Shown: positions 38,801-50,745 of the stretch, one piece after another
Position numbering within the stretch: position 1 is the first letter of the stretch
Layout of the letters: every line of letters starts with the position of its first letter
From: Balanoglossus misakiensis
Lineage: Eukaryota > Hemichordata
Assembly: GCA_040954595.2 (NCBI GenBank)
Contig: CM082589.2
Coordinates: 1,054,001-1,118,000, forward strand
Length of the DNA stretch: 64,000 bases
Direction: 5' to 3'
Translations under genes and position numbers: made by a program
Notes under the pieces: generated by a model
What the model saw: only the letters and a program-made list of their open reading frames with translations
What the model was told of the DNA's origin: nothing
The model's database searches: none

Positions 38801-41800
38801 TTCCTGAGCTATAACCCATGGTTTTTTTCAAAAAATGACCAAATTTCGAAAATTCGCAAAGTCGAAAAATCGTCCATTTTTCAACATTTTCCTGAGCTAT
38901 AACCCATGGTTTTTCAAAAAATGACCAAATTTCGAAAATTCGCAAAGTCGAAAAATCGTCGATTTTTCACCATTTTCCTGAGCTATAACCCATGGTTTTT
39001 TCAAAAAATGACCAAATTTCGAAAATTCGCAAAGTCGAAAAATCGTCGATTTTTCACCATTTTCCTGAGCTATAACCCATGGTTTTTTCAAAAAATGACC
39101 AAATTTCGAAAATTCGCAAAGTCGAAAAATCGTCGATTTTTCAACATTTTCCTGAGCTATAACCCATGGTTTTTTCAAAAAATGACCAAATTTCGAAAAT
39201 TCGCAAAGTCGAAAAATCGTCGATTTTTCACCATTTTCCTGAGCTATAACCCATGGTTTTTTCAAAAAATGACCCAAATTTCGAAATTCGCAAAGTCGAA
39301 AAATCGTCGATTTTTCAACATTTTCCTGAGCTATAACCCATGGTTTTTTCAAAAAATGACCAAATTTCGAAAATTCGCAAATTCGAAAAATCGTCGATTT
39401 TCACCATTTTCCTGAGCTATAACCCATGGTTTTTCAAAAATGACCAAATTTCGAAAATTCGCAAAGTCGAAAAATCGTCGATTTTTCAACATTTTCCTGA
39501 GCTATAACCCATGGTTTTTTTCAAAAAATGACCAAATTTCGAAAATTCGCAAAGTCGAAAAATCGTCCATTTTTCAACATTTTCCTGAGCTATAACCCAT
39601 GGTTTTTTCAAAAAATGACCAAATTTCGAAAATTCGCAAAGTCGAAAAATCGTCGATTTTTCACCATTTTCCTGAGCTATAACCCATGGTTTTTTCAAAA
39701 AATGACCAAATTTCGAAAATTCGCAAAGTCGAAAAATCGTCGATTTTTCAACATTTTCCTGAGCTTTAACCCATGGTTTTTTTCAAAAAATGACCAAATT
39801 TCGAAAATCGCAAAGTCGAAAATCGTCGATTTTTCACATTTTCCTGAGCTATAACCCATGGTTTTTTCAAAAAATGACCAAATTTCGAAATTCGCAAAGT
39901 CGAAAAATNNNNNNNNNNNNNNNNNNNNNNNNNNNNNNNNNNNNNNNNNNNNNNNNNNNNNNNNNNNNNNNNNNNNNNNNNNNNNNNNNNNNNNNNNNNN
40001 NNNNNNNNTCAAACCCCATTTTCCTGAGCTATAACCCATGGTTTTTTCAAAAAATGACCAAATTTCGAAAATTCGCAAAGTCTAAATATCGTCCATTTTC
40101 AACATTTTCCTGAGCTATAACCCATGGTTTTTTCAAAAAATGACAAATTTCGAAAATTCGCAAAGTCGAAAAATCGTCCATTTTTCAACATTTTCCTGAG
40201 CTATAACCCCATGGTTTTTTCAAAAAATGACCAAATTTCGAAAATTCGCAAAGTCGAAAAATCGTCCATTTTTCAACATTTTCCTGAGCTATAACCCATG
40301 GTTTTTTCAAAAAATGACCAAATTTCGAAAATTCGCAAAGTCGAAAAATCGTCCATTTTTCAACATTTTCCTGAGCTATAACCCATGGTTTTTTCAAAAA
40401 ATGACCAAATTTCGAAAATTCGCAAAGTCGAAAAATCGTCGATTTTTCAACATTTTCCTGAGCTATAACCCATGGTTTTTTCAAAAAATGACCAAATTTC
40501 GAAAATTCGCAAAGTCGAAAAATCGTCGATTTTTCACCATTTTCCTGAGCTATAACCCATGGTTTTTTCAAAAAATGACCAAATTTCGAAAATTCGCAAA
40601 GTCGAAAAATCGTCGATTTTTCACCATTTTCCTGAGCTATAACCCATGGTTTTTTCAAAAAATGACCAAATTTCGAAAATTCGCAAAGTCGAAAAATCGT
40701 CGATTTTTCACAATTTTCCTGAGCTATAACCCATGGTTTTTTCAAAAAATGACCAAATTTCGAAAATTCGCAAAGTCGAAAAATCGTCGATTTTTCACCA
40801 TTTTCCTGAGCTATAACCCATGGTTTTTTCAAAAAATGACCAAATTTCGAAAATTCGCAAAGTCGAAAAATCGTCGATTTTTCACCATTTTCCTGAGCTA
40901 TAACCCATGGTTTTTTCAAAAAATGACCAAATTTCGAAAATTCGCAAAGTCGAAAAATCGTCGATTTTTCACCATTTTCCTGAGCTATAACCCATGGTTT
41001 TTTCAAAAAATGACCAAATTTCGAAAATTCGCAAAGTCGAAAAATCGTCGATTTTTCACCATTTTCCTGAGCTATAACCCATGGTTTTTTCAAAAAATGA
41101 CCAAATTTCGAAAATTCGCAAAGTCGAAAAATCGTCGATTTTTCACCATTTTCCTGAGCTATAACCCATGGTTTTTTCAAAAAATGACCAAATTTCGAAA
41201 ATTCGCAAAGTCGAAAAATCGTCGATTTTTCACCATTTTCCTGAGCTATAACCCATGGTTTTTTCAAAAATGACCAAATTTCGAAAATTCGCAAAGTCGA
41301 AAAATCGTCGATTTTTCACCATTTTCCTGAGCTATAACCCATGGTTTTTTCAAAAAATGACCAAATTTCGAAAATTCGCAAAGTCGAAAAATCGTCGATT
41401 TTTCAACATTTTCCTGAGCTATAACCCATGGTTTTTTCAAAAAATGACCAAATTTCGAAAATTCGCAAAGTCGAAAAATCGTCGATTTTTCACCATTTTC
41501 CTGAGCTATAACCCATGGTTTTTTCAAAAAATGACCAAATTTCGAAAATTCGCAAAGTCGAAAAATCGTCGATTTTTCACCATTTTCCTGAGCTATAACC
41601 CATGGTTTTTTCAAAAAATGACCAAATTTCGAAAATTCGCAAAGTCGAAAAATCGTCGATTTTTCACCATTTTCCTGAGCTATAACCCATGGTTTTTTCA
41701 AAAAATGACCAAATTTCGAAAATTCGCAAAGTCGAAAAATCGTCGATTTTTCACCATTTTCCTGAGCTATAACCCATGGTTTTTTCAAAAAATGACCAAA

Positions 41801-44800
41801 TTTCGAAAATTCGCAAAGTCGAAAAATCGTCGATTTTTCACCATTTTCCTGAGCTATAACCCATGGTTTTTTCAAAAAATGACCAAATTTCGAAAATTCG
41901 CAAAGTCGAAAAATCGTCGATTTTCAACATTTTCCTGAGCTATAACCCATGGTTTTTTTCAAAAAATGACCAAATTTCGAAAATTCGCAAAGTCGAAAAA
42001 TCGTCGATTTTTCACCATTTTCCTGAGCTATAACCCATGGTTTTTTCAAAAAATGACCAAATTTCGAAAATTCGCAAAGTCGAAAAATCGTCGATTTTTC
42101 ACCATTTTCCTGAGCTATAACCCATGGTTTTTTCAAAAAATGACCAAATTTCGAAAATTCGCAAAGTCGAAAAATCGTCGATTTTTCACCATTTTCCTGA
42201 GCTATAACCCATGGTTTTTTCAAAAAATGACCAAATTTCGAAAATTCGCAAAGTCGAAAAATCGTCGATTTTTCACCATTTTCCTGAGCTATAACCCATG
42301 GTTTTTTTCAAAAAATGACCAAATTTCGAAAATTCGCAAAGTCGAAAAATCGTCCATTTTTCACCATTTTCCTGAGCTATAACCCATGGTTTTTTTCAAA
42401 AAATGACCAAATTTCGAAAATTCGCAAAGTCGAAAAATCGTCCATTTTTCAACATTTTCCTGAGCTATAACCCATGGTTTTTTTCAAAAAATGACCAAAT
42501 TTCGAAAATTCGCAAAGTCGAAAAATCGTCAATTTTTCAACATTTTCCTGAGCTATAACCCATGGTTTTTTTCAAAAAATGACCAAATTTCGAAAATTCG
42601 CAAAGTCGAAAAATCGTCGATTTTTCAACATTTTCCTGAGCTATAACCCATGGTTTTTTCAAAAAATGACCAAATTTCGAAAATTCGCAAAGTCGAAAAA
42701 TCGTCGATTTTTCAACCATTTTCCTGAGCTATAACCCATGGTTTTTTCAAAAAATGACCAAATTTCGAAAATTCGCAAAGTCGAAAAATCGTCGATTTTT
42801 CACCATTTTCCTGAGCTATAACCCATGGTTTTTTCAAAAAATGACCAAATTTCGAAAATTCGCAAAGTCGAAAAATCGTCGATTTTTCAACATTTTCCTG
42901 AGCTATAACCCATGGTTTTTTCAAAAAATGACCAAATTTCGAAAATTCGCAAAGTCGAAAAATCGTCGATTTTTCACCATTTTCCTGAGCTATAACCCAT
43001 GGTTTTTTCAAAAAATGACCAAATTTCGAAAATTCGCAAAGTCGAAAAATCGTCGATTTTTCACCATTTTCCTGAGCTATAACCCATGGTTTTTTCAAAA
43101 AATGACCAAATTTCGAAAATTCGCAAAGTCGAAAAATCGTCCATTTTTCACCATTTTCCTGAGCTATAACCCATGGTTTTTTTCAAAAAATGACCAAATT
43201 TCGAAAATTCGCAAAGTCGAAAAATCGTCCATTTTTCACCATTTTCCTGAGCTATAACCCATGGTTTTTTTCAAAAAATGACCAAATTTCGAAAATTCGC
43301 AAAGTCGAAAAATCGTCCATTTTTCAACATTTTCCTGAGCTATAACCCATGGTTTTTTTCAAAAAATGACCAAATTTCGAAAATTCGCAAAGTCGAAAAA
43401 TCGTCCATTTTTCAACATTTTCCTGAGCTATAACCCATGGTTTTTTTCAAAAAATGACCAAATTTCGAAAATTCGCAAAGTCGAAAAATCGTCGATTTTT
43501 CAACCATTTTCCTGAGCTATAACCCATGGTTTTTTTCAAAAAATGACCAAATTTCGAAAATTCGCAAAGTCGAAAAATCGTCGATTTTTCACCATTTTCC
43601 TGAGCTATAACCCATGGTTTTTTCAAAAAATGACCAAATTTCGAAAATTCGCAAAGTCGAAAAATCGTCGATTTTTCAACATTTTCCTGAGCTATAACCC
43701 ATGGTTTTTTCAAAAAATGACCAAATTTCGAAAATTCGCAAAGTCGAAAAATCGTCGATTTTTCACCATTTTCCTGAGCTATAACCATGGTTTTTTCAAA
43801 AATTGACCAAATTTCGAAAATTCGCAAAGTCGAAAAATCGTCGATTTTTCAACATTTTCCTGAGCTATAACCCATGGTTTTTTCAAAAAATGACCAAATT
43901 TCGAAAATTCGCAAAGTCGAAAAATCGTCGATTTTTCACCATTTTCCTGAGCTATAACCCATGGTTTTTTCAAAAAATGACCAAATTTCGAAAATTCGCA
44001 AAGTCGAAAAATCGTCCATTTTTCACCATTTTCCTGAGCTATAACCCATGGTTTTTTTCAAAAAATGACCAAATTTCGAAAATTCGCAAAGTCGAAAAAT
44101 CGTCGATTTTTCACCATTTTCCTGAGCTATAACCCATGGTTTTTTTCAAAAAATGACCAAATTTCGAAAATTCGCAAAGTCGAAAAATCGTCCATTTTTC
44201 AACATTTTCCTGAGCTATAACCCATGGTTTTTTTCAAAAATGACCAAATTTCGAAAATTCGCAAAGTCGAAAAATCGTCCATTTTTCAACATTTTCCTGA
44301 GCTATAACCCATGGTTTTTTTCAAAAAATGACCAAATTTCGAAAATTCGCAAAGTCGAAAAATCGTCCATTTTTCAACATTTTCCTGAGCTATAACCCAT
44401 GGTTTTTTCAAAAAATGACCAAATTTCGAAAATTCGCAAAGTCGAAAAATCGTCGATTTTTCACCATTTTCCTGAGCTATAACCCATGGTTTTTTTCAAA
44501 AAATGACCAAATTTCGAAAATTCGCAAAGTCGAAAAATCGTCGATTTTTCACCATTTTCCTGAGCTATAACCCATGGTTTTTTTCAAAAAATGACCAAAT
44601 TTCGAAAATTCGCAAAAGTCGAAAAATCGTCGATTTTTCAACATTTTCCTGAGCTATAACCCATGGTTTTTTCAAAAAATGACCAAATTTCGAAAATTCG
44701 CAAAGTCGAAAAATCGTCGATTTTTCACATTTTCCTGAGCTATAACCCATGGTTTTTTCAAAAAATGACCAAATTTCGAAAATTCGCAAAGTCGAAAAAT

Positions 44801-45360
44801 CGTCGATTTTTCAACATTTTCCTGAGCTATAACCCATGGTTTTTTCAAAAAATGACCAAATTTCGAAAATTCGCAAATTCGAAAAATCGTCGATTTTTCA
44901 CCATTTTCCTGAGCTATAACCCATGGTTTTTTCAAAAAATGACCAAATTTCGAAAATTCGCAAAGTCGAAAAATCGTCGATTTTTCAACATTTTCCTGAG
45001 CTATAACCCATGGTTTTTTTCAAAAAATGACCAAATTTCGAAAATTCGCAAAGTCGAAAAATCGTCCATTTTTCAACATTTTCCTGAGCTATAACCCATG
45101 GTTTTTTCAAAAAATGACCAAATTTCGAAAATTCGCAAAGTCGAAAAATCGTCGATTTTTCACCATTTTCCTGAGCTATAACCCATGTTTTTTTTTCAAA
45201 AAATGACCAAATTTCGAAAATTCGCAAAGTCGAAAAATCGTCGATTTTTCACCATTTTCCTGAGCTATAACCCATGGTTTTTTCAAAAAATGACCAAATT
45301 TCGAAAATTCGCAAAGTCGAAAAATCGTCGATTTTTCAACATTTTCCTGAGCTTTAACCC
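35866..45360 (+). repeat. Larger higher-order duplications, about 2.44 kb and 5.49 kb offsets
   Basis: The variant AAAAATTGACC occurs at 35866, 38310 and 43803 (offsets 2,444 and 5,493). GTCAATTTTTCAAC occurs at 37041 and 42531 (5,490). CAAATTCGAAAAATCG occurs near 35978, 38421, 39381 and 44877 (38421 is about 2,443 from the first; 39381 to 44877 is 5,496). GAGCTTTAACCC occurs only at 39763 and 45351 (5,588, one monomer more). So a block of about 63 monomers was duplicated, and part of it had an earlier 28-monomer copy. The assembly gap at 39909 lies between the copies. Confidence 0.75.
39909..40008. other. Assembly gap (100 N)
   Basis: Exactly 100 N, the usual placeholder for a gap of unknown size. 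The flanks (39,790-39,908 and 40,009-40,150) carry an unusual number of small indels (for example AAAATCGCAAAG, TCAAACCCCATTTT), which suggests poor consensus. The true array length here is unknown. Confidence 0.98.
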
Positions 45361-48300
45361 ATGGTTTTTTCAAAAAATGACCAAATTTCGAAAATTCGCA
45401 AAGTCGAAAAATCGTCGATTTTTCAACATTTTCCTGAGCTATAACCCATGGTTTTTTCAAAAAATGACCAAATTTCGAAAATTCGCAAAGTCGAAAAATC
45501 GTCGATTTTTCACCATTTTCCTGAGCTATAACCCATGGTTTTTTCAAAAAATGACCAAATTTCGAAAATTCGCAAAGTCGAAAAATCGTCGATTTTTCAC
45601 CATTTTCCTGAGCTATAACCCATGGTTTTTTCAAAAAATGACCAAATTTCGAAAATTCGCAAAGTCGAAAAATCGTCGATTTTTCAACATTTTCCTGAGC
45701 TATAACCCATGGTTTTTTCAAAAAATGACCAAATTTCGAAAATTCGCAAAGTCGAAAAATCGTCGATTTTTCAACATTTTCCTGAGCTATAACCCATGGT
45801 TTTTTCAAAAAATGACCAAATTTCGAAAATTCGCAAAGTCGAAAAATCGTCGATTTTTCAACATTTTCCTGAGCTATAACCCATGGTTTTTTCAAAAAAA
45901 TGACCAAATTTCGAAAATTCGCAAAGTCGAAAAATCGTCGATTTTTCAACATTTTCCTGAGCTATAACCCATGGTTTTTTCAAAAAATGACCAAATTTCG
46001 AAAATTCGCAAAGTCGAAAAATCGTCCATTTTTCAACATTTTCCTGAGCTATAACCCATGGTTTTTTCAAAAAATGACCAAATTTCGAAAATTCGCAAAG
46101 TCGAAAAATCGTCGATTTTTCAACATTTTCCTGAGCTATAACCCATGGTTTTTTCAAAAAATGACCAAATTTCGAAAATTCGCAAAGTCGAAAAATCGTC
46201 GATTTTTCAACATTTTCCTGAGCTATAACCCATGGTTTTTTCAAAAAATGACCAAATTTCGAAAATTCGCAAAGTCGAAAAATCGTCGATTTTTCACCAT
46301 TTTCCTGAGCTATAACCCATGGTTTTTTCAAAAAATGACCAAATTTCGAAAATTCGCAAAGTCGAAAAATCGTCGATTTTTCACCATTTTCCTGAGCTAT
46401 AACCCATGGTTTTTTCAAAAAATGACCAAATTTCGAAAATTCGCAAAGTCGAAAAATCGTCGATTTTTCAACATTTTCCTGAGCTATAACCCATGGTTTT
46501 TTCAAAAAATGACCAAATTTCGAAAATTCGCAAAGTCGAAAAATCGTCGATTTTTCACCATTTTCCTGAGCTATAACCCATGGTTTTTTCAAAAAATGAC
46601 CAAATTTCGAAAATTCGCAAAGTCGAAAATCGTCGATTTTTCAACATTTTCCTGAGCTATAACCCATGGTTTTTTCAAAAATGACCAAATTTCGAAAATT
46701 CGCAAAGTCGAAAAATCGTCGATTTTTCAACATTTTCCTGAGCTATAACCCATGGTTTTTTCAAAAAATGACCAAATTTCGAAAATTCGCAAAGTCGAAA
46801 AATCGTCGATTTTTCAACATTTTCCTGAGCTATAACCCATGGTTTTTTCAAAAAATGACCAAATTTCGAAAATTCGCAAAGTCGAAAAATCGTCGATTTT
46901 TCAACATTTTCCTGAGCTATAACCCATGGTTTTTTCAAAAAATGACCAAATTTCGAAAATTCGCAAAGTCGAAAAATCGTCGATTTTTCACCATTTTCCT
47001 GAGCTATAACCCATGGTTTTTTCTAAAAATGACCAAATTTCGGAAATTCGCAAAGTCGAAAAATCGTCGATTTTTCACCATTTTCCTGAGCTATAACCCA
47101 TGGTTTTTTCAAAAAATGACCAAATTTCGAAAATTCGCAAAGTCGAAAAATCGTCGATTTTTCACCATTTTCCTGAGCTATAACCCATGGTTTTTTCAAA
47201 AAATGACCAAATTTCGAAAATTCGCAAAGTCGAAAAATCGTCGATTTTTCACCATTTTCCTGAGCTATAACCCATGGTTTTTTCAAAAAATGACCAAATT
47301 TCGAAAATTCGCAAAGTCGAAAAATCGTCGATTTTTCAACATTTTCCTGAGCTATAACCCATGGTTTTTTCAAAAAATGACCAAATTTCGAAAATTCGCA
47401 AAGTCGAAAAATCGTCGATTTTTCACCATTTTCCTGAGCTATAACCCATGGTTTTTTCAAAAAATGACCAAATTTCGAAAATTCGCAAAGTCGAAAAATC
47501 GTCGATTTTTCACCATTTTCCTGAGCTATAACCCATGGTTTTTTCAAAAAATGACCAAATTTCGAAAATTCGCAAAGTCGAAAAATCGTCGATTTTTCAC
47601 CATTTTCCTGAGCTATAACCCATGGTTTTTTCAAAAAATGACCAAATTTCGAAAATTCGCAAAGTCGAAAAATCGTCGATTTTTCACCATTTTCCTGAGC
47701 TATAACCCATGGTTTTTTCAAAAAATGACCAAATTTCGAAAATTCGCAAAGTCGAAAAATCGTCGATTTTTCACCATTTTCCTGAGCTATAACCCATGGT
47801 TTTTTCAAAAAATGACCAAATTTCGAAAATTCGCAAAGTCGAAAAATCGTCGATTTTTCACCATTTTCCTGAGCTATAACCCATGGATTTTTCAAAAAAT
47901 GACCAAATTTCGAAAATTCGCAAAGTCGAAAAATCGTCGATTTTTCACCATTTTCCTGAGCTATAACCCATGGTTTTTTCAAAAAATGACCAAATTTCGA
48001 AAATTCGCAAAGTCGAAAAATCGTCGATTTTTCACCATTTTCCTGAGCTATAACCCATGGTTTTTTCAAAAAATGACCAAATTTCGAAAATTCGCAAAGT
48101 CGAAAAATCGTCGATTTTTCACCATTTTCCTGAGCTATAACCCATGGTTTTTTCAAAAAATGACCAAATTTTGGAAATTCGCAAAGTCGAAAAATCGTCG
48201 ATTTTTCAACATTTTCCTGAGCTATAACCCATGGTTTTTTCAAAAAATGACCAAATTTCGAAAATTCGCCAAGTCGAAAAATCGTCGATTTTTCACCATT

Positions 48301-49890
48301 TTCCTGAGCTATAACCCATGGTTTTTTCAAAAAATGACCAAATTTCGAAAATTCGCAAAGTCGAAAAATCGTCGATTTTTCAACATTTTCCTGAGCTATA
48401 ACCCATGGTTTTTTCAAAAAATGACCAAATTTCGAAAATTCGCAAAGTCGAAAAATCGCCGATTTTTCAACATTTTCCTGAGCTATAACCCATGGTTTTT
48501 CAAAAAATGACCAAATTTCGAAAATTCGCAAAGTCGAAAAAATCGTCGATTTTTCAACATTTTCCTGAGCTATAACCCATGGTTTTTTCAAAAAATGACC
48601 AAATTTCGAAAATTCGCAAAGTCGAAAAATCGTCGATTTTTCAACATTTTCCTGAACTATAACCCATAGTTTTTTCAAAAAATGACCAAATTTCGAAAAT
48701 TCGCAAAGTCGAAAAATCGTCGATTTTTCAACATTTTCCTGAGCTATAACCCATGGTTTTTTCAAAAAATGACCAAATTTCGAAAATTCGCAAAGTCGAT
48801 AAATCGTCGATTTTTCACCTTTTTCCTGAGCTATAACCCATGGTTTTTTCAAAAATGACCAAATTTCGAAAATTCGCAAAGTCGAAAAAATCGTCGATTT
48901 TTCACCATTTTCCTGAGCTATAACCCATGGTTTTTTTCAAAAAATGACCAAATTTCGAAAATTCGCAAAGTCGAAAAATCGTCGATTTTTCACCATTTTC
49001 CTGAGCTATAACCCATGGTTTTTTCAAAAAATGACCAAATTTCGAAAATTCGCAAAGTCGAAAAATCGTCGATTTTTCACCATTTTCCTGAGCTATAACC
49101 CATGGTTTTTTCAAAAAATGACCAAATTTCGAAAATTCGCAAAGTCGAAAAATCGTCGATTTTTCAACATTTTCCTGAGCTATAACCCATGGTTTTTTCA
49201 AAAAATGACCAAATTTCGAAAATTCGCAAAGTCGAAAAATCGTCGATTTTCACCAATTTTCCTGAGCTATAACCCATGGTTTTTTCAAAAAATGACCAAA
49301 TTTCGAAAATTCGCAAAGTCGAAAAATCGTCGATTTTTCAACATTTTCCTGAGCTATAACCCATAGTTTTTTCAAAAAATGACCAAATTCGCAAAGTCGA
49401 AAAATCGTCGATTTTTCACCATTTTCCTGAGCTATAACCCATGTTTTTTCAAAAAATGACCAAATTTCGAAAATTCGCAAAGTCGAAAAATCGTAGATTT
49501 TTCACCATTTTCCTGAGCTATAACCCATGGTTTTTTCATAAAATGACCAAATTTCGAAAATTCGCAAAGTCGAAAAATCGTCGATTTTTCACCATTTTCC
49601 TGAGCTATAACCCATGGTTTTTTCATAAAATGACCAAATTTCGAAAATTCGCAAAGTCGAAAAATCGTCGATTTTTCATCATTTTCCTGAGCTATAACCC
49701 ATGGTTTTTTCAAAAATGACCAAATTTCGAAAATTCGCAAAGTCGAAAAATCGTCGATTTTTCAACATTTTCCTGAGCTATAACCCATGGTTTTTTCATA
49801 AAATGACCAAATTTCGAAAATTCGCAAAGTCGAAAAATCGTCGATTTTTCAACATTTTCCTGAACTATAACCCATAGTTTTTTCAAAAAA

Positions 49891-49931
49891 TGACCAAATT
49901 TTCGACTTTGCGAATTTTCGAAATTTGGTCA
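49891..49931. repeat. Head-to-head inversion junction of the satellite
   Basis: Forward monomer text CAAAAAATGACCAAATT (ending 49900) runs directly into TTCGACTTTGCGAATTTTCG, which is reverse-complement monomer text. No filler and no N are present. The arms TGACCAAATT and AAATTTGGTCA pair around a spacer of about 20 bases, so the junction is itself a potential hairpin. All copies left of it are forward and all copies right of it are reverse. Confidence 0.95.
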
Positions 49932-50745
49932 TTTTTTGAAAAAACCATGGGTTATAGCTCAGGAAAATGGTGAAAAATCGACGATTTTTCGACTTTGCGA
50001 ATTTTCGAAATTTGGTCATTTTTTGAAAAAACCATGGGTTATAGCTCAGGAAAAAGGTGAAAAATCGACGATTTTTCGACTTTGCGAATTTTCGAAATTT
50101 GGTCATTTTTTGAAAAAACCATGGGTTATAGCTCAGGAAAATGGTGAAAAATCGACGATTTTTCGACTTTGCGAATTTTCGAAATTTGGTCATTTTTTGA
50201 AAAAACCATGGGTTATAGCTCAGGAAAATGTTGAAAAATCGACGATTTTTCGACTTTGCTAATTTTCGAAATTTGGTCATTTTTTGAAAAAACCATGGGT
50301 TATAGCTCAGGAAAATGTTGAAAAATCGACGATTTTTCGACTTTGCTAATTTTCGAAATTTGGTCATTTTTTGAAAAAACCATGGGTTATAGCTCAGGAA
50401 AATGTTGAAAAATCGACGATTTTTCGACTTTGCGAATTTTCGAAATTTGGTCATTTTTTGAAAAAAACCATGGGTTATAGCTCAGGAAAATGGTGAAAAA
50501 TCGACGATTTTTCGACTTTGCGAATTTTCGAAATTTGGTCATTTTTTGAAAAAACCATGGGTTATAGCTCAGGAAAAATGTTGAAAAATCGACGATTTTT
50601 CGACTTTGCGAATTTTCGAAATTTGGTCATTTTTTGAAAAAACCATGGGTTATAGCTCAGGAAAATGTTGAAAAATCGACGATTTTTCGACTTTGCGAAT
50701 TTTCGAAATTTGGTCATTTTTTGAAAAAACCATGGGTTATAGCTC

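Larger units (their letters stand above)
31951..49900 (+). repeat. 87-bp satellite array, left arm (forward orientation, about 17.9 kb)
   Basis: Head-to-tail copies of an AT-rich 87-bp monomer containing, in order, CCATGGTTTTTTCAAAAAAT, GACCAAATTTCGAAAATTCG, CAAAGTCGAAAAATCGTCG, ATTTTTCACCATTTTCC and TGAGCTATAAC. Roughly 205 copies fit in this arm. The first two copies (31951-32100) are diverged (for example GATTTTCTTC and TTTGGAAGATTTTCATGAGC); from about 32,100 on, copies are nearly identical. Common variant sites are CACC/CAAC, GTCGATTTTT/GTCCATTTTT and 6-8 T after CCATGG. The GTCCATTTTT class is frequent at about 33-46 kb and not seen after about 46.1 kb. No motif of a known transposon is visible. 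Confidence 0.97.

Noticed and set aside
49880-49940. Simple fold-back (hairpin) sequencing artefact at the inversion
   Set aside because: Variants on the two sides are not mirror images near the junction, as a fold-back would require. An assembly mis-join between two real arrays remains possible and is noted in the finding.
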